A stretch of 64,000 nt of DNA from Strix aluco (GCF_031877795.1 NC_133933.1:66722484-66786483), one strand, 5' to 3'; numbered from the stretch's first letter, positions 24,049-35,769 are shown. Notes: a model not told the origin generated them from the sequence alone. Translations and numbers: made by a program.

Positions 24049-25870
24049 TTTCACAGTAGTAGAAAGAAGAAAAACACCCCATCTCTTTGGTTATTTATAT
24101 AACTTAGTATGCAGATTTTTATTACTGGATATTTTTAATTGGCTAACAGTTGTCATCAGTGATGTCATGGTTCCAGAAACGTTCATAATGTCTACTTCAA
24201 TGTTTTTCACTCTCTTAACCAAAGGGGACACTTGATTCTATAGAAAAAAATACACATGGAAAGCAAAATTAAATTATTTTTCTTACTGTACAGTTCTTAA
24301 TAACTGTATACAGAATATGCAAATACCTCTCTTGGTTGGCTGCAGTAGTCCATCTGTTCTGACAGTATCTCATATTAGATTATCCAAGATGTTTGCCAGC
24401 ATCCGAGTATCTAGCTTTCCTGCAAACCTCTACCAGAAGCAGAAAGAGGCTACGCTTTCATGAGAGCAAGAGAATCTACACAAAGCAAACTAAATAGACT
24501 TCAAGCTGCTAAAAGACTACTTGTGTGCCTGGGGAAAAGAAGTAAACAATCTTTTTGTGTGTGCTGCTTTCACTGTAGCCTGTTTGGAGCCCTCTTTTCC
24601 TCATCCTAAATGCCTCTTTTGCTTGCCAAAAATAAGGATAATTAAATGTCCTTTTAAGTGGTGGTTAAAGCTGCATGATAAGAATACCTATCCTCCTGAT
24701 CCAGTTCCATATAGTAAATACGAAAGGAGAACAGTCCTATCAGGCGTGCTATTTCATCACTCCTGAGACTAGCTAAGGCGGAGACTTGAAATAACCAATT
24801 TTCCCCTGCAGTGACATATGCGGCATCCTTACAAGCATCTCTAGCAGCATGCCGTGCCTCTCGTGTCTGCTATTTATACAGTAATGCAACTGAATTGAAA
24901 AGCAACAGCCTTACGCTGACTAATTTTAAATCAGTGCTCAGGTTTGTGATTTTAAAAGGCAGCTACCAATAAAAATGTAAATTTAAAAGAACCCCACAGT
25001 CCTTTCTACTGACCCAGTGATAACTATATTTTGAATTAAAACTGTTTTTCCATTGTCCTCAAAGGTTTTTTTATGCCAGTATATGATTATTACTTATTTA
25101 AAAAATAGTACAGTAATTTTTTATTTCCTGACGGTGCTGAGGATGAGACGACCATCAGTACTAGCTGTTTCTTCTCCCCACTTAGAGTTTTTCCTTTATG
25201 ATAAACGGAAAGTAGTTGTATGGAGAAATGTCATTTAATGGTTTTCTTTGCAGTGTTGGATAACGTCTTTGTATAAATGGTGTTATAGCATACGTATTAT
25301 TTGTGGTAAAACAATGCATGTTTCAATGTGTTAGGCTCCTTTCAGACGAACTGCAAGACTTGGAGAGCTATCTGTGTCTCCTGAAATTTTTTTTCTGAAA
25401 TGTAATGCTTTTAAAAAGCAGATCTGATTATTCACATTAGTCTCCAGATTTCCTTCCCCTTTTCTTTATTGCATGAGGCATTAGCATGGAAACACACTTC
25501 ACGTTTCTCAGGCTTTTGTCTGTTCCTGCTGCTTTGCCTACTGGAAGTCAAACAGTACTACTTGGTTTCTGACATAACTGATTACTATGGAAATTATTAC
25601 CATGTCATAAACAGAGGATTTCATGTGTCGAATGTGCGGCAGGAACGTAGACGATTCTGTAAGGGGAAGGTTCCTGGTAGTAAGGAAAAAGGGAAGAGAA
25701 ATGCAGAAACTACACGATGCCTGTGCAAAATCCATTGTTGCAGATTCTTTTTCAGAAGGGATAACCTGCAAGAGCATGGGGATCAAGCAGTTTGCTGGGG
25801 TTTTTTGGTTTAAAATGCATAAGAAGATAACTGTGAACTTGTGCTTCGAAATAATTATTTTATTTTGACT

Positions 25871-25877
25871 CCAGCAG
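25871..25877 (+). promoter_or_regulatory. NHSL1: Tandem NAGNAG splice acceptor of the giant NHSL1 exon
   Basis: The intron ends CCAGCAG, offering two AG acceptors three bases apart. Using the first gives the join EL-A-VGTG, and using the second drops the Ala, giving EL-VGTG. Both keep the frame. As I recall it, the mammalian protein has an alanine at this position, which favours the upstream AG as the main site. Confidence 0.7.
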
Positions 25878-28800
25878 TTGGCACTGGCCAAAGTGATTTC
25901 CGAGGGCATTCGATGTATGTCCCAGATCACTGTTCCACGCTAGGGAGACTAGACAGCTATCGCTCTGCTATGCAGCGCTCTGAAACCAAGGACACCAGCT
26001 GCCAGACGGAGGAAGTTAAAGTTGTGCCCCCTTCAATGAGAAGAATACGAGCGCAGAAAGGACAAGGCATTGCAGCCCAGATGTCTCAGTTCTCCAGCTC
26101 ATCTGGAAACATGTCAGTGATGAGTGATTCTGCTGCAGTTATATTTGCTTCTCGCCAAAATAGTGACATAGGTTTTCACAGCTTGCCTCGGGCTGGTGCA
26201 AGAGTGTCTCTGCAGTCCCTAGAGCAGACACAGAGCATCTCTAGACAGACAGAAGACGTCGCTGGCACTTTACCCCACCAGATAAGTAAATTGCAAGTGG
26301 ATGATAGTGTTGTGCATCTGAGGAATAATCCCACGCCAGGGACCCTGTCGAGGCCAAAGTCTCAAGAGGTGAGAAGCTACGATAATGAAAAGTCCGCAAG
26401 CCCAGCATGTGTGGTCTCTCCGCATGCCACCTACTCAACGAGCATCATACCCAATGCAACACTGTCATCCTCCTCAGAAGTTATTGTTATTCATACTGCC
26501 CAGAGTGTTGGATCGTTGGATAGTAAAATTACCAGCTCCACTGCCTACCCAAAGCCAAGAGACAATTTTGTTGCTAGCAGTGCAGTAAGCGGTAAAGAAG
26601 ATCACCATTCTTCAAGCGGTAACTGGAGTGAGAGTAGTTCCACACGTCACTCACAGACTTCAGATACCATCCCATCTAATACCGTCATGATGCTTTCTCT
26701 TGGTGACTCTGCTGTCTCTCTTAGCACTCCTGGAAATGCAGAGGGTGGGTCTCAGAGCATGAGCTATAGCTGTAGGAACAATCTTGCTTTACCAACCCCT
26801 TCCCAGGACAGTGATGGTAGGAGTGAATCCAGCTACTCAGGGGAGCAAGCACAAGCAGCAGTAAACAGCACAGAGCACTGGCTGTACAAGTCTGCAGAAA
26901 GCAGTGAGACTGCTTCATGCAAGGTGGTTTGTACCACACCAGGCTGTGCCACTCCCGGCAGCAACCTCAGCAGCAGCAGCCTGGAGAGGACTTCGGTCAG
27001 GGATGATTCTACTTCTTTGTATTCTATGGACCATGATGGTTATTACGGTTCCATGCATATGGACTCTGGACTGAAGTCAGACATGCCATGCAATAGTGCT
27101 AACGGTTTTGGGAACCCCAGGGACAGCGTGGTAAATGTCTTTGAAGGAAAGGAGAAGAAACATCAGGATGACCAGTCAGGCAAAGGTGACAAATCCCTTG
27201 CAAGAAACATCTCTCTGAAGAAGGCAAAGAAGCCACCTTTGCCACCATCCAGAACCGACTCACTCAGAAGGATGCCCAAGAAAAAAGCCCAGTCCAATGG
27301 ACAGGTACTTGATGAAACCCTCATTGCCACCCTCCAGCATTCTCTGCAGCTGAATCTCAAGTGCAAAAATGGCAGCTCCCCTTCCCAGAGCCCCTGCAGT
27401 GATTATGAGGATCCCTGGGTGTTGCGCTCCCGCAGCCAGAGCTCAGTCAGTGCAAGCAGCAGCATGATGTCCACTACTGCCCCAAACCTGTACTCCATCT
27501 GCACAGTCACTCCCTCTCAGAGTGAAACAAGTAGCATCAAGTCGGAGTACGCTGACCAGTGGGGTTACTACAGTGACTATGCCGCAGTGGCAGATGACCA
27601 GGTAAAATCTCCAGTGACCCATTCTGCCAGTACATCATCAGCTCTCAGTGATTACAGCATCAGCCACTTCAGTGATGGCTCAAGGGCTTCTGTGCCACAA
27701 GTGCCCAGTGGACTGGCCAAACCAAAGAGCACTTCTCCGGAGAAATCCCACCGAGTCACATCGCCATCGAGCGGGTACTCCAGCCAGTCCAATACACCCA
27801 CTGCGCTTACTCCAGTGCCTGTATTTTTAAAACCTGCATCATCAGGAAATGGGAAATCTAAGCTGAAGCCTAAAGTGCCTGAAAGGAAATCCTCTCTTCT
27901 GTCTTCAGTCTCCATGTCTTCATCCTCCACTTCTCTTTCTTCAAATACATCTACTGAAGGGACTGTGAGTGTGAAGAAATTGGACCCCACCCTGAGCTCT
28001 CCTCCGGATTCTGGAGCACCTCCTCCACCACCTCCTCTTCCAACACCTCCGCTGCATTGCCCCAAACTTTCTCCTCCCCTTCCCCCTCCTCCTCCTCCAG
28101 CAGAAGTAATGGATCTGTCACCATTGCCAGCCTCTCCCACGTTCCCCCCTCCTCCGCCAGAAGCTGATGTAAATTCTTCCTTTGCCCAGACTGTCCCATG
28201 GTTTCCACAAGAAGCCTCCATCAATTCGTTCTCTTCCCCTGTTCCTCCTCCTCCTACTTTCCCCTTAGCTGTCCCACCACCAGCACCACCTCTTGATCCC
28301 AAGCTAACAAAAGGTGCAACAATATGCCCACAGTATTCTTTTAAGAAACGTAACCAGGAAGATTCTTGCTACAGTCCAGTGAAACAACCACTCAACAAGC
28401 AAGATGCATCAAGACCTGTGATGCCCTTAGTAACTACCAAAGCATTGCAAATGGTGCAGCTGAGGTCTGTGAAAAAAGTGACAGAGGGTGAGCCATCACC
28501 TGAATCTGCTTCTGAAACCACGTCTCAGGAAAAGGGTAGTGTAAATACATCATCGCAGTCTTCCCTACAGCCATCTCTCTCACTAAGACTCAGTAGCAGC
28601 TTAGGCGAAGAGGAAATGAAAACTCAAGGCACTTCATTTAAAAACTCGGTTCAAACACTGGCTCGGGGTTCTCCTCTCATTCTCTCTGATAACATACCTG
28701 CGCTTGACAGCGATCAAAAGCCTGCGAGTGCGGTAGGTCTAAGCAAGCCTTTTGAATCTGATGCACTGGGGACAGCTGCTGAAGACACACCTGAGTCTTC

Positions 28801-29303
28801 AGTGCAGAGTGAAGACCTCCATTCTGGCATGTCACTTCAGGGGTCACCAGCATCTCCTGACAAGACTCAGGTCATACTGCCAAGCAAGAAACCACCTCCT
28901 ATTTCAAAGAAACCCAAACTGTTCCTTGTTGTACCACCTCCACAGTTAGATCTTACAGTGGAGAAAATAGCTGAAGTGAGTGATACTGTCAGAAGCACAT
29001 CAAGCCCAACTAAGAGAGACGCTGTGCTTGCACACTGCGAGGAGGCGAGAAATTGTCTTACAGATGGACTCAGTTCTAGCGAGATGGACTCTGGCAGCCT
29101 GGTTCCTGAGGGAGGAGCTGCCGGATTCACCTTCTCTGAGACAGTGGGAGCTAATGCCTTTGTGGTACAGCCTGCTGCATCACCAGTTCAAGAAGAACCC
29201 AGGCAGGAGGAGCAGTCCGCTTTTGATGAGGGAAGCAGTTCAGGCAGCAGCCAAGACAGCGGCAGTAACACTGACGGGCACCTCTCTCAAGAGAACGAAA
29301 GTG
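25875..29303 (+). CDS. NHSL1: NHSL1 giant central exon (1142 codons)
   Basis: This 3429-nt exon encodes most of NHSL1. It starts VGTGQSDFRGHSMYVPDHCS and soon reaches the family block VVPPSMRRIRAQKGQGIAAQ. It then runs through long Ser/Thr-rich, apparently disordered sequence. An SH3-ligand-like motif KKPPLPPSRTDSLRR lies at about 27224-27270 and is followed by a block ending in aromatic residues (DQWGYYSDY). Polyproline runs lie at about 28016-28165, and a second basic-proline motif, KKPPPISKKPK, lies at about 28886-28918. NHSL1 is reported to contact the Abi SH3 domain of the WAVE complex, and these motifs are the natural candidates here (inference). The donor AGTG/GTGAGT at 29304 is near-perfect, and its phase (1) is completed by the exon at 29856. 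The open frame continues 41 codons past this donor to a stop at 29426, and extends upstream of the acceptor to an intronic ATG at 25841. I exclude both extensions because the phase and splice signals argue against them. Confidence 0.95.
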
Positions 29304-29855
29304 GTGAGTCTCTTTTCTCTGCCTCTTCTTCAGATACAACAGTAGCTATTTTAAAGAAGCTGGGGAGTGAGAGTAGCAATCCTAGCATTCAGGTGGGCTT
29401 CTGTAGAGAAAAGAACCTCTTGCAATAGTTGTAACTAAAAGCCTAAAGAAAGTTGCAGGGATCCAATTAATATTTTATGAGATTTCTTATAATTTCTTTC
29501 TGACTTCTCATTATTGCAGACATGGAAAGAGAATGATGCTTTGTTTAACTGTGCTAGGATTAAATCATGCTATGAAAACATGGTTAGCTTTGTTAATTTT
29601 GATTTTCTATTTTAGTGGAAGCCATACAAATTTTCTTTGAGTGTTGTTCTCCGCCTGTGTGTGTGAGCAAGCATAGGCATTTCGTGCACGGCAGTTTCCT
29701 AAGCAGGCGTTGTTCTGAAATCACAATAATGACAACAGTGCACTCACTCATCTCTTGGATGCTTTGCCTTAGAGGCGGCGAGGGCTGGTTTCAGGATTAT
29801 ATTCCTGTTGGGTTCCCATGATGGACTGACAGTATCATTCATTCTCTCTGCATAG
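29304..29855 (+). other. NHSL1: NHSL1 short intron with open 5' end
   Basis: This 552-bp intron runs from GTGAGT to a T/C-rich tract ending CTCTGCATAG. Its first 125 bases stay open in the reading frame of the giant exon, ending in TAG at 29426-29428. A second GT donor at 29393 (CAG/GTGGGC) would leave the wrong phase for the next exon. I see no AATAAA in this intron. Confidence 0.75.
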
Positions 29856-29985
29856 TGGAGGTATTTGAATCGGATACAGCAAATAGTTCGTTCCTGCCGA
29901 GCAATAGTTATGGGGAAGAGACGGACGGAGTGGCAACACCAGCGAGACCAAGGACTACTGAGGATCTTTTTGCAGCCATTCACAG
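29856..29985 (+). CDS. NHSL1: NHSL1 penultimate exon (RPRTTEDLFAAIHR block)
   Basis: This 130-nt exon encodes an acidic stretch (VFESDTANSSFLP) and then the family hallmark ATPARPRTTEDLFAAIHR, which is found near the C-terminus of NHS-family proteins. The acceptor is CTCTGCATAG/TG and the donor is CACAG/GTACTG. It begins by completing a codon left at phase 1 by the giant exon and ends at phase 2, which the terminal exon completes as Arg. The continuous reading across both joins confirms the chosen giant-exon donor. Confidence 0.95.
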
Positions 29986-32900
29986 GTACTGCAGAAATTG
30001 CCCTTCCCATACTGTCAGGTCCAGTAGTTCTCTCAAAAATTAATTAACAGTGTTTTTACTAAAACATCCAATTACAACAGTCATTGCTTTAACAGAAAGC
30101 ACACATTTATCAACTTTCTACTAAGGCTATGTATGAAAAAGATAAGGAAAATAACTTGTGTTTTATTGTTTTACAAATATATTTAATCCATTCTGAACTA
30201 AAAGCTACCAGATTAAATCAATGTAGATTATATTCTAAATATCCTGCCCCTTAAAATACAAGTTACGTCTAGTATTTATTGTACTGTTCTCAATCTGCCA
30301 TATTAACTCTACTGTTGCTTTTTCTGTGTATCTTTCTGTTTTCATTCTCCTTCTCCATCTCTTTTTTACTCTCTTCGCTGCTTATATGGTGCAGTTTGGG
30401 ACAGAGGCTCAACGCTAATGCTTCATGGCAAGCGTGGCTGAAACTGGCAAGTAACGCAACATGTCAGTCATATGGCAAAACATATGGCAAACGCTGGATT
30501 ATTGTTTGCCATAATCCAGCCTGAGGTCGGGTGTTTTGTGTCAAACTGGTTCATGAATGAAATGTGCAATACTGGCTCTATTATTAATGACATTATTCAT
30601 TTCCCTTAAAAACAAAATCATCCTGAATAGGCAACTAGATTTTTGTGCTGTTCACGTTGGGTTGTCAAAAAAATAAAGAAAAGAAAAAAAGCTTAAAACC
30701 ACAAAATGAAACGTGTGCACCATTTAAACAGTACACACAGAAGACCATTACCACTCTCTGAACTACTGAGCTTGCTTTTAGGCTAGAATTGATGTAGTGG
30801 TAGTGCCATCTTGTGGCTTTGTCTCTTACTTCAAAATGTAGAGGGGCGGTCTCTTCTAACTGGTCACAGAAAGTGCCTGGCAGCATCCATATAGGTTTAT
30901 CTAGGTGTTCAGTCAGTTTGTGCATCTGTGCCTGAGTTCTGCATCAGGAGTACTGAGGGACAGGAAAATCCTGTTCTGAGAACGTGGCTGGGAGCTGGGA
31001 AACTGCAGCACTTGGGATGCAAATGCTATTTTTTCATTTTTGAAACAATTCTGTTTCAGATGTTGCAAAAATTACATATATATGATACTGACTTTTTATA
31101 ATTTATGGTTACCCCTTAGGACTTCGTCTGTAGGAGCTGTTCTAAAAATGGTCTGTTGCATTCATGTTGCATGGCACTCACTAGGACTGCGACAAATCTG
31201 TTTTTAGAATGAAATGTCCTGGGCAGTAGCGTTTCTCCATTATGTATGCAGATAGAGAGTGGATCTCTGTGTGTATGTACATACGTGTAATTCATGAGTT
31301 TATGGGGAAATGGACAATGGAACTGGATGTGACATAGTTAAAACTGCTTGACACATTTGTTATTAAGACCTTGCTTTTGCTGGCTTTAGACTTGAACCGC
31401 TACCTTCCTTGGTTGTTAATTAATAAAAAAAGTTTTGGTTTTCCCCCCACTATTTCTAAAAGGTATGATTTCAGTGATTGGCACTCTTGAATATGTGCTT
31501 TGGAGTAAGACAAGAAATTTAACAGTATGCACGTTAAGGGCAGGAAGAACAATCTAAGTTTAAGTCACAGGTTTGTTTGAATATATACCCTATCTCTGTC
31601 TGAAAAGCCACCAAAACCAAATTTGATTCTTAAGTTTCTGCCATGATTCATACATGCTGAGAAAAGCTGGTTAGATGCTGACAGCAAACTGCTCTGCACT
31701 GCATTCGCAGTCTTACTGATTTACTTCAAGCCAGGATAACTAAGTTTTTCCCTGCAGATCTTTGCAATTGAATTTCGCTTTCTGTTTATTTGGAATTTAA
31801 TTTGGGTTTTGGCAGCAGTAGAAGCCCAGCATTGCAGTGCTTAAAGATACATGTAGGCAGCCAAAACCCTAATGAAGGGAACTCTTTTCCCTGTAAGTAA
31901 TGCACACACATGTTCGCATACAGACTCACAGAGCATCCAAGCACCAAATGCACTTGCTGCCTGCAGTACTGACACACAGTTAAATCTAGACAAGGTTCTT
32001 ATGTTTGCCACTACTGAAGTCATCATTTTATCCCTGTGCTATCTTCTGGTGTCCATTCATCCTCAGGCTGAATGTATGTCGATATTCTTGCAGGAAGGCA
32101 GGTAGAGGCAGCAGCAGCTGTAAAGAGCAGTGATCTATGCCTAAACTTCACCGCTTAAGAGAGACAGGATCACTCCAAAGTCTTGGCAGATTTTATGGCA
32201 ATGTCTGTTGCTGCCACCTACTCAGCAGATGGATCCTGCTACTCTGTTTTCTGTTTTTTTAATTGTCAGTAGGCTGCAATGCATAAAGACATTTGAGCTT
32301 GCCTTGGCAAAATCTCAAGGCCTTTAAGAAAGGACAGCTGAAGATCAGTGATGTTAAGTAGAAACCTGTTTTACAAGGGGAACGGTCTGTATTGAACACA
32401 CGCTTGATAAAAATTAGTATGGAATTATAGCATGATAATCTTGTATTTGTAACAAGTCTACTGACTTGTTTTAAACTTTTGCCAAAATAGCGTATGTAAA
32501 ATTACCTTTATATAATCTTTTTGAATTAATTCTTGCTTGGCCTGCAAAGAAGTAAAGCAGCTTTGCTACAGATGCCGGGCATGTAATACATTTCTTTCTT
32601 TAAGTTTTCTAATAATGTGAAAATAGGGCAATAGAAGTCCAATTTCCACTTATTCCCAGTTCCATGATTGTTTCTTAGTTTTGTTTTTGTTATCCCTGCA
32701 CTTTACACTTCAATTAAGAAATTGAAACCCACTCTGCCTTTTCATTTGGAAAGATAACTTTTGCATCAGGAGTTTGTCTCTCCTTCATTTAGTTGAAGAG
32801 TTGCAATGACAGAGCACCAACATAACTGTGGATTTTGTCTGTGCATCTTAATAGAAGCTGGAAAACTCAGTTTTCACTGCTCATGTAATATTTAGGTTGG

Positions 32901-33504
32901 GGAGGGGATTTTTTTTTTTAAAAAGTCATTTAAGCCACATGTAACCATTCTGGATCCCTTCACTCCATCTTAACTTCAGCAGCAGTGCATTCAATATCCT
33001 TTTCTAAAGGCAAGTGCACTAAACTACACTTCTAATTCTCTAGAGAGCATCAAATGAAATAAGAAACCAAAACAAAACAGAACAACCCAACATACTCTGG
33101 ATGACATATTTTTAATCAAGTCCCCAGAGTAACAGGCAAATGGCATTGAGTATAGTCTTTATAATGCATTAGTCTTAGCGGTTGAATACTGACTCCAGAA
33201 AACCTGATTCACTAAAGTAGCTAATGTGTTTTGGACATCAGTATTGCCAGTTTTAGTAGTTTCATTGTTCCAGATTTGCAGAAAAAGAACAATAAACTTA
33301 GCTTATACCTCCAATACCTGCATTAATGCTTGTACGGTTTTGGTGGTGTTCTTACTCATGCTTTAGATTTAGATTACTTCTCCCTTACCCCTCTCTCTGC
33401 TGTAGCTTAATTCATTGTCATCCCTCTAAGCGAAATTTAATTGGGGGAGGTAAAAAGTTTCAATTTTCATTTGGTCCTCTTTTTTTGTTGTTTTTCAAAC
33501 TCAG
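29986..33504 (+). other. NHSL1: NHSL1 last intron
   Basis: About 3.5 kb of non-coding A+T-rich sequence. It contains a perfect 10-bp inverted repeat with an 8-nt loop at 30493-30520, flanked by repeated TATGGCAAA words. It ends in a T-rich tract and CAAACTCAG. An open frame covers the intron end and the terminal exon (from 33326), but its first 60 codons are intronic. Confidence 0.75.
30470..30520. repeat. Perfect hairpin with flanking direct/inverted TATGGCAAA words
   Basis: GCTGGATTAT (30493-30502) and ATAATCCAGC (30511-30520) are exact reverse complements around the loop TGTTTGCC. Just upstream, CATATGGCAAA occurs twice in tandem. The loop and right arm contain TTTGCCATA, the reverse complement of the TATGGCAAA core, so two alternative foldings compete. 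The function is unknown. Confidence 0.85.
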
Positions 33505-34228
33505 ATCCAAAAGGAAAGTCCTTGGCCGTAAAGATTCTGAAGACGACCGTACCCGCAACCATTCTCCGTCGCCCCCCGTAACTCCCACTGGTGCTTCCCC
33601 AACCTTAGCTACCCTCAAACAAGCTGGATCTATTCAGAGAAGTGTTCGCAAGAGCAGCACCAGCAACGACAACTTCAAGGCTCTGCTGCTGAAGAAAGGC
33701 AGCCGCTGTGACACCAGTTCCCGCATGTCTGCGGCAGAGATGTTGAAGAACACGGACCCGCGGTTCCACCGGACAAAGACAGATGCCTCCCCTGACCTTT
33801 CCGACAGCCCTACCAGCTGCTCACCCAGCAAGAGCAAACGGGCCCAGGAAGAGTGGGCCAAGAGTGAGGGCCTGATGCCAAGGAGCATGTCCTTCTCTGG
33901 CACTAGGTATGGGCGGTCACGAACACCCCCCTCTGCTGCCAGCAGCAAGTACAATGTCCGCAACCGCATCCAGAGCAGCCCCATGACCGTCATTAGTGAA
34001 GGAGATGGGGAGGTGGTGGAACAGTCAGAGGGCAGGGTCCGAAGGACTTTGGAAGAACAGCAAGAGAGGCAGCTTGATATGTTTAACAGTGATGAACTGG
34101 ACATGAATGACTTTCCATATGCTGAGGAGGCAGGCTGCAAGGAGACCTTGGATCCAACCCATCTAGACTTAATGACTCAACCAGGTACTTCAAGGAAGTA
34201 TCTAAGCCCTTCAGCTGAAGAAAGTTAA
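33505..34228 (+). CDS. NHSL1: NHSL1 terminal coding exon and stop codon
   Basis: The terminal exon begins by finishing the Arg codon (RSKRKVLGRKD) and encodes the highly conserved C-terminal module of NHSL1. Key blocks are NHSPSPPVTPTGASPTLATL, IQRSVRKSSTSNDNFKALLL with KKGSRCDTSSRMSAAEMLKN, TDPRFHRTK, then AQEEWAKSEGLMPRSMSFSG, RYGRSRTPPSAASSKYNVRN and RIQSSPMTVISEG. The last part is more divergent and ends SAEES, like the mammalian protein, with TAA at 34226-34228. The start is set by the acceptor CAAACTCAG at 33504 and by the phase-2 donor of the preceding exon, not by the upstream ATG at 33326. Several RSxS-type sites are likely phosphorylated (inference from composition). Confidence 0.96.
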
Positions 34229-35375
34229 AAGGCAGTGACAAAAGGCATTGGATATTAGTCTAGAAAATGACAGAGGACTAGATTCCAGAAGAAAGCCCAG
34301 ACCAGGACAAGTTTACTTTGCTGAGCATTTATTCCATGAACTGCATGTGTGTGTTTAAATGCTAAAGCAATGATTGTTCTGCATGGTTGGGTTGGGGTGG
34401 GGAGGACTTGCTTTGAATGGGTGGTCTGTGGCTTAAAGAAAGTTAACAGTTGAATTTTTTGTAAAGCCTTAGAAGTCCTCTTGGGGGGTGGGGGGGAGTT
34501 TTCTCAGAGCCTGTAGGGGTGTGAAGTTTTTCTTTTTCTCGAGACTGCAATTGTGCAAGCAAAATTTAGGAATAAGCCTGAAAAAGGAATGGGAAGGCTC
34601 CTGTGGTACAAGCTGGACATTTGCTTCAGAAGCTTTGTAGTGGTGCAGCGTAGTGCATTTGTTAAGCAGGGAGAGGCACGATGAGGCACATTCACCTGTG
34701 AGAAGGTCGTAGGGGTGGTGCTGGGGTTACATGGCTTATTACTGGGGTATGCCCCAGTGTTCGATGAAGCACGTCCTGCTAGAGCAATTAGGTCACCGGG
34801 TTGTGGATTGGTCCAGGGTACTTTTTTGTTTTTTTCCTGAGGGAAAATGAAATACGTAGTTAATGTGGAAAAGGGAGCCGAGTTTTATAACACACTACTA
34901 GCTGCTATGCAGCCACACACGTACGCTTGATGAAACGCTCATTTCCAAGTGAAGTGCTTCCTTGACTAGAGTATTCCCTTAGAGAACTGGAACAACTGGA
35001 TGTGTGTGGAGGATGTGAACGGTCAACAGGAAAGTGGGAGAGGAATTAAGCAGTGTACTGCCAGAGTTTGGAAGGGTTACGTTTCTGAATTAGAAAGCAA
35101 AATTTAACTTTGAGAACTTGCACTACAGAGCTGTAGGTGGAGCCTGTCTTTCAAAATTGAAACTTGGGAGTTGTGTTTTGCCAGAAATCTTTCTTCCATT
35201 TGTCAAAATGGGAAGATTATTACTTTTCATCACTTGAAATACAGATACTTGCTAACTTTTGGTTACCAAAGAATAAGTTACAGTTACTTTCCTTTTTGAT
35301 TTGCCTGCAGTATTTCTCTTCTTTTTTAACCTTAATAATTTAGTGAGGTTCGTTTTCATTGTATATTTTACAGAT

Positions 35376-35381
35376 AATAAA
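35376..35381 (+). promoter_or_regulatory. NHSL1: Poly(A) signal candidate, proximal (AATAAA)
   Basis: Canonical AATAAA about 1.15 kb past the NHSL1 stop, in a T-rich context. It could give a shorter 3' UTR that excludes the Pumilio-type and AU-rich motifs downstream. Confidence 0.45.
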
Positions 35382-35763
35382 AACATTTAACGGTTTTCCA
35401 ATTGTAAAGAAGACCATTAATTAAAACTGAAATATTGGCTGGAGTTTTTGGTTCTTAGTAGGAATGAAGCTTTTAATTTTTAAGAATTTTGCATCATTTG
35501 ATGGCGTGCGCAGTTTTTGTATTGTTTGTAAATATTGAAAGTTGTTAAAATATCTTTTGATCTCCCTACAGTAGAATTTATACATTTTTAGATTGCTTTT
35601 AAGAAGAAAAAGCACTCTTTGTAGATTATTTATTTTAGAGAAATATGCTTGTAATCTCTTTCTTCAATCCTTTACTTGTTAGTAATGTAAATTTCAGGGG
35701 CCTTCGTTTAACTCTTCCCTTCACAAGAGGGGAATAGTGATGAAAATGCTGTGACTTTGCTTC

Positions 35764-35769
35764 AATAAA
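35764..35769 (+). promoter_or_regulatory. NHSL1: Poly(A) signal candidate, distal (AATAAA)
   Basis: Canonical AATAAA about 1.5 kb past the stop, followed within 40 bases by a T/G-containing segment (ATTGTCTTTTGAGTTG) that suits a downstream element. This is my preferred main end of NHSL1 transcripts. Confidence 0.55.

Larger units (their letters stand above)
15949..25874 (+). other. NHSL1: NHSL1 large intron (9.9 kb)
   Basis: The longest intron in the window. It contains a decayed MIR-type SINE on the minus strand (about 18625-18735) and a TG-rich microsatellite (about 24022-24048). It ends in a tandem NAGNAG acceptor. Its open frames are short and unconserved in appearance, and I call no gene within it. 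Confidence 0.7.

Noticed and set aside
25841-25874. ATG at 25841 as the start of a 1195-codon protein
   Set aside because: The first 11 codons lie upstream of the CCAGCAG acceptor, in the intron. The phase of the preceding exon at 15817-15948 and the family protein both require entry at 25875 or 25878.
25538-25930. 130-codon minus-strand open frame
   Set aside because: It overlaps an intron end and the NHSL1 exon start, with no recognisable domain or splice context.
27652-28302. 216-codon glycine-rich open frame on the minus strand
   Set aside because: It is the antisense of the NHSL1 Ser/Pro-rich and polyproline coding sequence. CCT/CCA repeats read backwards give Gly/Glu runs. There is no independent support.
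33326-33504. N-terminal 60 codons of the 300-codon frame over the last exon
   Set aside because: This part is hydrophobic, precedes a clear acceptor (CAAACTCAG) and does not match the family. The exon starts at 33505.
33634-34140. 168-codon minus-strand open frame opposite the terminal NHSL1 exon
   Set aside because: It is a shadow of a well-conserved plus-strand coding exon, with Ser/Leu-rich composition from the antisense of Ser/Arg codons.
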